Notes under the pieces: generated by a model
Database searches by the model: none
Seen by the model: only the letters and a program-made list of their open reading frames with translations
What the model was told of the DNA's origin: nothing
Made by a program: the position numbers and the translations under genes
In this document: positions 1 to 6,773 of the stretch, piece after piece
How the letters are laid out: every line of letters starts with the position of its first letter
Numbering within the stretch: the stretch's first letter is position 1
From: DATJBC01 sp035515515
Lineage (GTDB): Bacteria > Actinomycetota > Acidimicrobiia > Acidimicrobiales > UBA8190
NCBI GenBank assembly: GCA_035515515.1
Contig: DATJBC010000272.1
Location: 1 to 9,258 of the forward strand
DNA: 9,258 bases
Direction of reading: 5' to 3'

Positions 1-1
1 C

Positions 2-322
2 GAGGACATGGAGGTGGGCGGGGAGCTGGTGCGCACGGGCGAGTTCTCCATGCTCCTCATCGGGTCGGCCAACCGCGACCCCGCGGTCTTCGCCGACCCC
101 GAGACCTTCGACGTCACCCGGGGCGACAACAACCACCTGGGCTTCGGCTTCGGCATCCACCACTGCCTGGGGGCGCCCCTGGCGCGCCTGGAGGCGCAGG
201 TCGCCCTGCCCGCCCTGCTGCGCCGGGCCCGGCACATCGAGCGCACCACCGACACGCGCACCTACAAGGAGAACGTCGTGCTGCGCGGCCTCGAGTCGCT
301 GCCCGTCACGCTGTCGGCCTGA
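2..322 (+). CDS. Cytochrome P450, C-terminal part (5' end outside window)
   Basis: This is the last 106 residues of a soluble bacterial cytochrome P450, a haem monooxygenase that takes electrons from a ferredoxin or similar partner. The reading frame is open from base 2 with no start at the edge, so the gene begins upstream. The ANRDP meander motif lies at bases 68-82, and the haem-ligand loop FGFGIHHCLG fits the FGxGxHxCxG consensus, with the axial cysteine codon at 164-166. The following APLARLEA segment is the usual L-helix. The tail ends normally in a TGA stop at 320-322. The conserved I-helix and ExxR regions lie outside the window, so the subfamily and substrate cannot be named. It converges on the amidase, and a hairpin at 345-364 probably ends its transcript. 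The family call is secure; the substrate is unknown. Confidence 0.95.
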   Translation, partial: EDMEVGGELVRTGEFSMLLIGSANRDPAVFADPETFDVTRGDNNHLGFGFGIHHCLGAPLARLEAQVALPALLRRARHIERTTDTRTYKENVVLRGLESLPVTLSA

Positions 323-344
323 GCCCCCGGGGGCGCCGGCCCGT

Positions 345-364
345 GCGCGCCCAGTGGGGCGCGC
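345..364. terminator. GC hairpin between convergent P450 and amidase genes
   Basis: Bases 345-352 (GCGCGCCC) are perfectly complementary to 357-364 (GGGCGCGC), giving an 8-bp stem closed by the 4-base loop AGTG. It starts 22 bases after the P450 stop and lies 15 bases beyond the amidase stop on the other strand. There is no T-run on either side, so it would be a U-less terminator of the kind often proposed for GC-rich actinobacteria, usable from both directions. The left arm can also pair with copies of the same arm at 371-378 and, with one G-U pair, at 385-392. The structure is seen in the sequence; the termination role is inferred. Confidence 0.6.
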
Positions 365-393
365 TCAGTGGGGCGCGCTCAGTGGGGTGCGCC
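352..393. repeat. Three tandem copies of a 14-base unit across the amidase stop
   Basis: The unit CAGTGGGGCGCGCT occurs at 352-365 and 366-379 (identical). A third copy at 380-393 differs at two positions and lies inside the last codons of the amidase. On the - strand each unit boundary carries ACTGA or ACTGG, so the true amidase stop (379-381) is repeated 14 bases downstream (365-367). Because 14 is not a multiple of three, the second TGA falls in another frame. The repeat also multiplies the right arm of the hairpin at 345-364. Confidence 0.9.
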
Positions 394-1800
394 CGGCGCC
401 ACCAGCGCCCAGGGCCGCTCCCGCTCGGCGATGAGCGCCAGGTCGAGGAGCAGCTCCTCCTCGTGGTGGCGGCCGATCACCTGCAGCCCCACCGGCAGCC
501 CGTCCACGAACCCGGCCGGGATCGACACCGCCGGGTTGCCCGCCAGGTTGGCGGGGATGGTGAGGTTGCCCTGGTTGGCACCCACCCGCAGCACGTCGCC
601 GAAGCGCTCCATGAGGTCGATGTCGCCCACCGTCGTGGGGGTGGGCCCCTCGGCGTTGAAGGCCACGTCGGGGTTGGTGGAGCAGAACACGAAGTCCACC
701 TGGTCCAGGAGGCCGGCCATGATCTCGTGCACCTCCACCCGGAACCGCTCGGCCGACGCCGCCATGGCGAGGTCGTAGTGGTGGCTGGCGATGTTGAGGC
801 CGATCATGATCTCGGGGGTGAGCTGGGGCTCGCACGCGGGGTAGCGGTCGCCCAGGTCGGCGGCCAGCGTGACGATGTTGGACATCGCCCACTCGAAGAC
901 CGCCGAGGGGAACACCACGGCGACGTCGACCCGGGCGAGACCCGCGTCGGCGATGAGGGCCTCCGCGGCGGCGCGCACCACGGCCTCGACCTCGGGGTGC
1001 ACGACGGCCACGCCCAGGTCGACGGCGATCACCGCCTTCTTGCCCGCCAGCTCCCGGCGGTGACTGCCCAGGCCCGCCTCCCACCCCTCCACGCGCACCA
1101 GGCTGTGGGTGTCGTGGGGGTCGAAGCCGTTGCAGACGTCGAACCACCGGGCCGTGTCGCGCACGGAGCGGCTCACGCACCCGACGGTGACGGTGTGGGG
1201 GATCTGGTGCACGTACGGGCCCCGGGGGATGCGGCCGAAGGTCGACTTGAGCCCGAAGAGCCCCGTGAAGCCGGCGGGGATGCGGATGGAGCCGCCGCCG
1301 TCGCCCCCCGAGGCGATGGGCACGATGCCGCCCGCCACCGCCGCGGCCGACCCCCCCGAGGACCCGCCCGGGGTGCGCGCCGTGTTCCACGGGTTGCGCG
1401 TCGTGCCGTGCAGCTTGGTGTGGGTGCAGTTGATGCCCCCGAACTCGCTGGCCGTGGTCTGCCCGGCGAAGACGGCGCCCGCCTCGAGGAGCCGCTCCAT
1501 GTGGGTGGTGGTGTGCCCGGACACCCGCTCGGCGTAGACGAGCGAGCCCTCGGTGAAGGGCCAGCCGGCCACGGGCTCGAGCTCCTTGATGCCCACGGGC
1601 ACCCCGCCGAAGGGGAGGGACACGTCGGCCTTCTGCGCGGCGGCACGCGCCGCGTCGGCGTCGACGTAGGAGAAGGCGTTGAGCGCCGAGGACTCGACGG
1701 CCGACAGCGTCATCTCGAGCGCTTCGGGCGGGGTCAGCTCGCCCTTGCGGAACGCGTCGACGAGGGCGCAGGCATCTTCTGTCCAGGCGTCGGTGCTCAC
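379..1800 (-). CDS. Amidase (amidase signature family)
   Basis: This 473-residue protein is a full-length amidase-signature hydrolase, a family that splits carboxamide bonds to acid plus ammonia or amine. The Ser-cisSer-Lys triad is complete: Lys72 in PVGIKEL, cis-Ser147 in TPGGSSGGS and nucleophile Ser171 in GGDGGGSIRIPAG. The 75- and 24-residue spacings are the same as in the well-studied fatty acid amide hydrolase triad. The C-terminal SIPAGF...GLPVGLQVIG block is also typical. The length fits stand-alone amidases. No GatB or GatC neighbour is present, so a GatA role in tRNA amidation is less likely. The start is a GTG at 1800-1798 with no Shine-Dalgarno sequence; TAGCCT ends seven bases upstream, suggesting a leaderless mRNA. 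It is divergent from bluB. The substrate is unknown, and a link to the neighbouring P450 is only possible. Confidence 0.93.
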   Translation of the reverse strand: MSTDAWTEDACALVDAFRKGELTPPEALEMTLSAVESSALNAFSYVDADAARAAAQKADVSLPFGGVPVGIKELEPVAGWPFTEGSLVYAERVSGHTTTHMERLLEAGAVFAGQTTASEFGGINCTHTKLHGTTRNPWNTARTPGGSSGGSAAAVAGGIVPIASGGDGGGSIRIPAGFTGLFGLKSTFGRIPRGPYVHQIPHTVTVGCVSRSVRDTARWFDVCNGFDPHDTHSLVRVEGWEAGLGSHRRELAGKKAVIAVDLGVAVVHPEVEAVVRAAAEALIADAGLARVDVAVVFPSAVFEWAMSNIVTLAADLGDRYPACEPQLTPEIMIGLNIASHHYDLAMAASAERFRVEVHEIMAGLLDQVDFVFCSTNPDVAFNAEGPTPTTVGDIDLMERFGDVLRVGANQGNLTIPANLAGNPAVSIPAGFVDGLPVGLQVIGRHHEEELLLDLALIAERERPWALVAPGAPH

Positions 1801-1807
1801 GCCCAGG

Positions 1808-1813
1808 AGGCTA
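1808..1813 (-). promoter_or_regulatory. Probable -10 element of the amidase (leaderless promoter)
   Basis: Read on the - strand, TAGCCT matches the TAnnnT form of the actinobacterial -10 element. Exactly seven bases separate it from the GTG start at 1800, so transcription would begin at or next to the start codon. No ribosome binding site precedes the GTG. No convincing -35 box was found at 16-19 bases upstream. Confidence 0.5.
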
Positions 1814-1873
1814 TCGCCCGCCGCCCGTGGGCGTCCGGGGCACTCCCGGGGGGTTGCGGCGCGCCACCCCTTG

Positions 1874-1879
1874 TACAGT
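1874..1879 (+). promoter_or_regulatory. Probable -10 element of bluB (leaderless promoter)
   Basis: TACAGT matches TAnnnT and ends exactly seven bases before the ATG at 1887, so the transcript probably starts at or beside that ATG. No purine-rich ribosome binding site lies in between. A TTGCGG at 1854-1859 is only 14 bases upstream, too close for a normal -35 box. The 86-base divergent region 1801-1886 is too short and in the wrong place for a cobalamin riboswitch leader. Confidence 0.55.
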
Positions 1880-1886
1880 GCGCGTG

Positions 1887-2600
1887 ATGGCCGGGCCCGG
1901 GTTCTACGACGTGATCCAGCGCCGGAGGGACGTGCGGGCCGAGTTCAGCGGCGAGCCCGTCGACGAGGAGGTCCTCGCCCGGGTGCTCGGTGCCGCCCAC
2001 GCCGCTCCCAGCGTCGGGTTGTCCCAACCGTGGGATTTCGTCCTGGTGCGCGACGAGGGTGTCCGGCGGGCGTTCTGGGAGCACGTCCAGGAGGAGCGCT
2101 CCACCTTCGCGGCGTCCCTGGAGAAAGAGCGCGCCGAGCGCTTCGCGGGGATCAAGGTCGAGGGCATCCTGGAGGCCAGCCTGTCGGTGGTGGTGACCTA
2201 CGACCCCGCCCGGGGCGCGCCCGGCGTCCTCGGGCGCCACGCCATCGCCGACGCCGGCCTCTACTCGGTGTGCCTCGCCATCGAGAACATGTGGCTGGCC
2301 TGCACGGCCGAGGGATGGGGCATGGGCTGGGTGTCGTTCTTCCGGGAGGGCTCCCTGCGCGGGCTGCTCGGCATCCCCGACGGCATCCGGCCGGTGGCGT
2401 GGTTGTGCGTGGGCCCGGTGAGCGCCCTGCAGGACACGCCGGACCTCGAGCGCCACGGGTGGCGCACGCGCCTGGCCCTGGCGGACGCCCTGCACCTCGA
2501 CCACTGGGACCACCGCGCCCCCGACGTGCTGCAGCGGGCGGCGGGCAGCCGGGCCGTGGGGGGCGCGCTGACCGGTGGCGGCGACGGGAGCGGGCGGTGA
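1887..2600 (+). CDS. bluB: 5,6-dimethylbenzimidazole synthase BluB
   Basis: BluB is a flavin-destroying member of the nitroreductase fold. It converts reduced FMN and oxygen into 5,6-dimethylbenzimidazole, the lower ligand of vitamin B12. The 237-residue product starts FYDVIQRRRDVRAEF and carries the family blocks AAPSVGLSQPWDFVLV (39-54), LGRHAIADAGLYSVCLAIEN (115-134) and WGMGWVSFF (144-152), followed by WLCVGPV. Asp15 and Ser150 have the same 135-residue spacing as the Asp32/Ser167 pair studied in Sinorhizobium BluB. I chose the ATG at 1887 because homology begins just after it and TACAGT lies seven bases upstream. An in-frame ATG at 1827 would add 20 unrelated residues and overlap the promoter region. 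The last ~25 residues are a Gly/Ala-rich tail. The TGA overlaps the GTG of the ROK kinase by four bases, implying an operon. No cob genes are visible nearby. Confidence 0.93.
   Translation: MAGPGFYDVIQRRRDVRAEFSGEPVDEEVLARVLGAAHAAPSVGLSQPWDFVLVRDEGVRRAFWEHVQEERSTFAASLEKERAERFAGIKVEGILEASLSVVVTYDPARGAPGVLGRHAIADAGLYSVCLAIENMWLACTAEGWGMGWVSFFREGSLRGLLGIPDGIRPVAWLCVGPVSALQDTPDLERHGWRTRLALADALHLDHWDHRAPDVLQRAAGSRAVGGALTGGGDGSGR
2586..2590 (+). promoter_or_regulatory. Ribosome binding site of the ROK kinase
   Basis: GGGAG inside the end of bluB lies six bases before the GTG at 2597. It supports that GTG as the start, giving translational coupling through the shared GTGA. Confidence 0.55.
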
Positions 2601-3448
2601 CCGGGCCGGCCACCGCGGACGACACCGGCGCGGCGCCGCGCGGGGCGGACGGCGCGCCCGCCCGGGCGCGGGCGCGCCCGCCGGGGCGCCGCACGCCCGC
2701 GTCGCCCTACACGCTCGCCATCGACATCGGCGGCACCGGCTTGAAGGCCTCGGTCCTGGACGCCACGGGCGTCATGATGGCCGACCGCGTCGTCGTGAAG
2801 ACCACCTACCCCTGCCCGCCCGCCACCATGGTCGAGGACCTCGCGCAGCTGGTCGCCCCCCTCCCCCCCGCGGCGCGGGTCTCCGCCGGGTTCCCCGGCA
2901 TGGTGCGCAACGGGCGCGTGCTGTCGGCCCCCCACTTCGTCACCGAGCACGGGCCGGGCACCGCCGTCGACCCGGAGCTCGTGCGCCTGTGGTCGGGCTT
3001 CGACCTGGCCGGCGCGCTGAGCGCCCGCCTGGGCAAGCCCACGCGTGTGGCCAACGACGCCGACATCCAGGGCGCGGCCGTGGTCACCGGCCGGGGGCTC
3101 GAGCTCGTGGTCACGCTGGGCACCGGGGTGGGCACCGCCTTCTTCTACGAGGGCCGGCTCCTCCCGCACCTCGAGTTCGCCCACCATCCCTTCCTGAAGG
3201 GCGACACCTACAACGAGCAGCTGGGCGACGCGGCGCGCAAGGACGTGGGCAACGCCCGCTGGAACAAGCGGGTGCGCAAGGCGGTGGCCACCTTGCGGGC
3301 GCTGTCGTTCTTCGACCACTGCTTCATCGGGGGCGGCAACGCCAGGAAGCTGCACGGCGACCTGGGTGACGACGTCAGCGTCATCGACAACACGGCCGGC
3401 ATCCTGGGCGGCATCCGGTTGTGGGACGCGTCGCACCTGGGGGTGTGA
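2597..3448 (+). CDS. ROK-family sugar kinase, polyphosphate-glucokinase-like
   Basis: This 283-residue protein is a ROK-family kinase, expected to phosphorylate a sugar (glucose is the most likely guess) with ATP or polyphosphate. Phosphate-1 motif DIGGTGLK is at 43-50, the catalytic-Asp block VANDAD at 151-156, phosphate-2 LGTGVGT at 174-180 and a C-terminal FIGGGNA at 243-249. The usual ExGH sugar-binding motif is replaced by E193-F-A-H196, followed by HPF. The cysteine-rich zinc motif of many ROK proteins is absent, as in polyphosphate glucokinases. Residues 1-37 are an Ala/Arg/Pro-rich extension. There is no other ATG or GTG between residue 1 and the phosphate-1 motif, so GTG 2597 must be the start or lie within an even longer form. 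It overlaps bluB by four bases and is seven bases from the LapA gene. The family is clear; the substrate and phosphate donor are not. Confidence 0.85.
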   Translation: MTGPATADDTGAAPRGADGAPARARARPPGRRTPASPYTLAIDIGGTGLKASVLDATGVMMADRVVVKTTYPCPPATMVEDLAQLVAPLPPAARVSAGFPGMVRNGRVLSAPHFVTEHGPGTAVDPELVRLWSGFDLAGALSARLGKPTRVANDADIQGAAVVTGRGLELVVTLGTGVGTAFFYEGRLLPHLEFAHHPFLKGDTYNEQLGDAARKDVGNARWNKRVRKAVATLRALSFFDHCFIGGGNARKLHGDLGDDVSVIDNTAGILGGIRLWDASHLGV

Positions 3449-3455
3449 GCGGCCC

Positions 3456-3794
3456 GTGACCGACGCCACGCCGCGCCCCGGCGCCGACGAGATGGCGCAG
3501 CTGGCCGTGCGCCGGCGCCGGCGCATCGCCAAGGGCCTCCTCTACCTGGTGGTCGTGGTCCTCGTGGCGGTGTTCGTGGCGCAGAACGCCGGGGGCGTGA
3601 AGGTCCACTTCTGGTTCGTCACGGGCCGTCCCCGGCTCATCTGGGTCGTGCTCGTGAGCCTGGTGGTGGGCATCGTGTTCGGCTACGTCCTGGGCTCGCC
3701 GGGGAGGCGCAAGCGCCGGCAGCGCCGTCGTGCCCAGGCCGGCCGGCGCCGGCGCGGGCACGCCGAGCACGAGGCCGACGACCTCCCGCACTGA
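3456..3794 (+). CDS. Small LapA-domain membrane protein
   Basis: This is a 112-residue inner-membrane protein with two hydrophobic helices, at about 27-43 (LLYLVVVVLVAVFVAQN) and 60-80 (ending VVGIVFGYVLG). The pair is joined by a short loop with the pattern N-x-x-x-V-x-V-H-F-W. This arrangement is that of the LapA/DUF1049 family, whose role outside lipopolysaccharide assembly in Gram-negative bacteria is unknown. An arginine cluster (19-23) precedes the first helix, and a strongly basic tail (84-100, mostly Arg/Lys) follows the second, so both ends should face the cytoplasm. A GTG at 3456, seven bases after the kinase stop, is the best start; an in-frame ATG at 3492 would remove 12 residues and still keep both helices. 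It is probably the last gene of the bluB operon, with no obvious functional link to it. Confidence 0.8.
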   Translation: MTDATPRPGADEMAQLAVRRRRRIAKGLLYLVVVVLVAVFVAQNAGGVKVHFWFVTGRPRLIWVVLVSLVVGIVFGYVLGSPGRRKRRQRRRAQAGRRRRGHAEHEADDLPH

Positions 3795-3841
3795 CCGTCG
3801 CGCCCGTGTGTCGCCGCCGGGGCGGGCGCCCGGGGTCGGGG

Positions 3842-3847
3842 TAGGTT
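3842..3847 (+). promoter_or_regulatory. Probable -10 element of the oxidoreductase (leaderless promoter)
   Basis: TAGGTT matches TAnnnT and ends exactly seven bases before the GTG at 3855. This is the same spacing as at the amidase and bluB. The AGG within it is nine bases from the GTG and could instead be a weak ribosome binding site, so leaderless expression is less certain here. It lies in a 60-base gap after the LapA gene; no -35 box is recognisable. Confidence 0.45.
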
Positions 3848-3854
3848 CGCCGGC

Positions 3855-4802
3855 GTGCGGGCCGTCACCATCGCCGACGGGGAGCTGTGCTGGGCCGAGC
3901 GCCCCGACCCCGTGCCCGGCGACACCGAGCTCGTGGTGGCCGTGCGCGCCGCGGGCATCAACGCCGCGGACCGCATGCAGCAGCTCGGCCTCTACCCCGC
4001 GCCCCCGGGCTCGCCCCCCGACGTCCCCGGGCTCGAGCTGGCCGGCGAGGTGGTGGCCGCCGGGGCGCGCACCACGCGCTTCGGCGTGGGCGACCGCGTC
4101 ATGGCGGTGGTGGGCGGGGGCGCCCAGGCCGAGCTGGCCGCCGTGGACGAGGCCGGGGCCATGGCCGTGCCCGAGGGCGTCGACTGGCCCGCCGCGGGCG
4201 GCTTCCCCGAGGCGTACTCCACCGCCCACGACGCCCTGTTCACCCAGTGCGGCCTGCAGGTGGGTGAGCGCGTGCTCGTCACCGGGGCGGCGGGCGGCGT
4301 GGGCAGCGCCGCGCTGCAGCTGGCGCTGGCCGCCGGGGCGCACTGCGTGGCGTCGGTGCGCGACCGGCGCCGCCACGACGCCCTGGCGGCCCTGGGCGCC
4401 ACCGTGGCCGTGCCCGAGGAGGCCCTCGGCCTGGGCCCCTTCGACGTGGTGCTCGAGCTGGTGGGGGGATCCAGCCTGCCCGGCGTCATCGGGGCCATGC
4501 GCACCGGTGGCCGCGTGGCCGTCATCGGGTTGGGCGGCGGCGCCCGGGCCGAGGTGGACCTGGGCGCCCTCATGCACCGGCGCGTGCGCATCAGCGCCTC
4601 GACCCTGCGGGCCCGCTCGCTCCACGACAAGGCGGCCGTGGCCCGCGCCGTCGAGCACCACGTGGTGCCGTTGCTCGCCGCCGGGAGGGTGCGGGTGCTC
4701 GTGGAGGCGGCCCTGGACATGGCCCGGGCCGCCGAGGCCTACGCGCGCTTCGCCCAGACCGGGAAGCTGGGGAAGATCGTCCTCGTCCGCGCCGGGGGCT
4801 AG
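3855..4802 (+). CDS. Quinone-oxidoreductase-type MDR enzyme (NADPH-dependent)
   Basis: This 315-residue protein belongs to the medium-chain dehydrogenase/reductase superfamily, in the zinc-free quinone oxidoreductase group (PIG3/TP53I3-like), which reduces quinones or enones with NADPH. The N-terminal GroES-like half contains AAGINAADRMQ (32-42), the PGLELAGEV motif (58-66) and VGDRVMAVV (78-86). The Rossmann half has the nucleotide-binding LVTGAAGGVGSAALQLA at 141-157. The cysteine/histidine ligands for catalytic and structural zinc are missing, as expected for this group. The C-terminal KLGKIVLV strand is complete. The GTG at 3855 gives the typical MRAV start. A TAGGTT element upstream suggests its own promoter. 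The gene converges on bioD across the hairpin at 4818-4839. The substrate is unknown. Confidence 0.9.
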   Translation: MRAVTIADGELCWAERPDPVPGDTELVVAVRAAGINAADRMQQLGLYPAPPGSPPDVPGLELAGEVVAAGARTTRFGVGDRVMAVVGGGAQAELAAVDEAGAMAVPEGVDWPAAGGFPEAYSTAHDALFTQCGLQVGERVLVTGAAGGVGSAALQLALAAGAHCVASVRDRRRHDALAALGATVAVPEEALGLGPFDVVLELVGGSSLPGVIGAMRTGGRVAVIGLGGGARAEVDLGALMHRRVRISASTLRARSLHDKAAVARAVEHHVVPLLAAGRVRVLVEAALDMARAAEAYARFAQTGKLGKIVLVRAGG

Positions 4803-4817
4803 ATGGCGCCGACCGAT

Positions 4818-4839
4818 GGGAAGGGCGCCGGCCCGTCCC
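4818..4839. terminator. Hairpin between convergent oxidoreductase and bioD
   Basis: Bases 4818-4826 (GGGAAGGGC) pair with 4831-4839 (GCCCGTCCC) around the 4-base loop GCCG, a 9-bp stem with one A-G mismatch (4822/4835). It fills the 37-base gap between the two stop codons and touches the bioD stop. No T-run follows on either strand, so it is best read as a bidirectional, U-less terminator. The fold is seen; the function is inferred. Confidence 0.6.
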
Positions 4840-5531
4840 CTACCCGGCGCCCGCCCGCGCCGGGACGGCCAGGCGGGTCGCCAGGAGGGCGAGGCCGGCG
4901 GGGTCCCCCGGCACCACGTCCAGCCCGTCGCGTCCCGCCAGCCAGGCGTGGTTGCGCCCGTGGAGGTCGGTGCCGGCGTCGAAGCGGTTGAGCACGACGA
5001 CCACGGGGAGGGCGCCTCGCCCGGGGCGGGCCGCCCCGGCCAGGGCGCCCACGGCGAGGCGCACGGCGTTGATGGTGCCCAGCCCGGCGTCGGCCACGAG
5101 CACCACGGCGTCGGGGTCGAGCGCCCGGGCCAGCTCGACGACGTCGCCGTCGTCGGCCTGGGGGGAGCGCACGCCGCCGGCGCTCTCCACCACGCCCACG
5201 TCCACCCCGTCGGGCCACGACAGCTCGCTGGCCAGCTCGGCCACGGTGGGCGGCACCAGGCCCAGGGCGTCGGCCGCCATGGGCGGCGCCAGCGCCACCG
5301 GGTAGCTCCGGCCGGGGGGGCACACCTGCTCGGGTCGCTCGCCCGAGGCGGCCGCCAGCACCTCGGCGTCGGTGGGGCCCGTGCCGGGGTCGAAGGACTG
5401 TGCCGGCTTGCGGGCGGCCGCCGTCAGCCCGGCGCGGCGCCACGCCTCGAGCAGGCGCGCGCTCACCCACGTCTTGCCCACCTCGGTCCCGGTCCCCGCC
5501 ACCAGCACGAGGACGCCAGGGCGCCCCCCGC

Positions 5532-5535
<4 letters not shown>
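4840..5535 (-). CDS. bioD: Dethiobiotin synthetase BioD
   Basis: BioD uses ATP and CO2 to close the ureido ring of 7,8-diaminopelargonate, giving dethiobiotin, the penultimate step of biotin synthesis in the cytoplasm. The 231-residue product, near the usual length, has the P-loop GTGTEVGKT at 14-22 (Lys21). It also has Lys43 in ARKPAQSF, Asp56 in GPTDAE, and Glu117 in VESAGGVRSP, which corresponds to the EGAGG motif. ADAGLGTINAVRL (148-160) and VLNRFD (181-186) complete the fold. The start GTG (5535-5533) overlaps the bioF stop TGA as GTGA, and no Shine-Dalgarno sequence is evident, so it probably relies on ribosomes arriving from bioF. The stop is TAG, directly against the hairpin at 4818-4839. 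It is the last gene of the bioAFD cluster. Confidence 0.95.

Positions 5536-6769
<1,234 letters not shown>

Positions 6770-6773
<4 letters not shown>

Noticed and set aside
323..334. GCCCCCGGGGGC palindrome right after the P450 stop
   Set aside because: There is no separate loop, so only about four pairs could form; the hairpin at 345-364 is a better terminator candidate.
1801..1886. Cobalamin riboswitch upstream of bluB
   Set aside because: The space to the divergent amidase is only 86 bases, no B12-box-like sequence was seen, and the -10 element sits seven bases before the ATG, leaving no leader RNA.
1827..1886. Upstream ATG giving BluB 20 extra residues
   Set aside because: The extra residues do not resemble BluB and the codons overlap the probable -10 element; ATG 1887 fits the family start.
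343..1887. A 514-codon open frame on the + strand opposite the amidase
   Set aside because: Its translation is His/Arg/Gly/Val-rich with no family motif. It is the shadow of codon bias in a GC-rich gene; the amidase on the other strand has a complete catalytic triad.
2261..4661. Long - strand open frames opposite the ROK, LapA and oxidoreductase genes
   Set aside because: They are low-complexity Arg/Gly/His/Ala strings and overlap well-supported genes; long stop-free frames are expected at this GC content.
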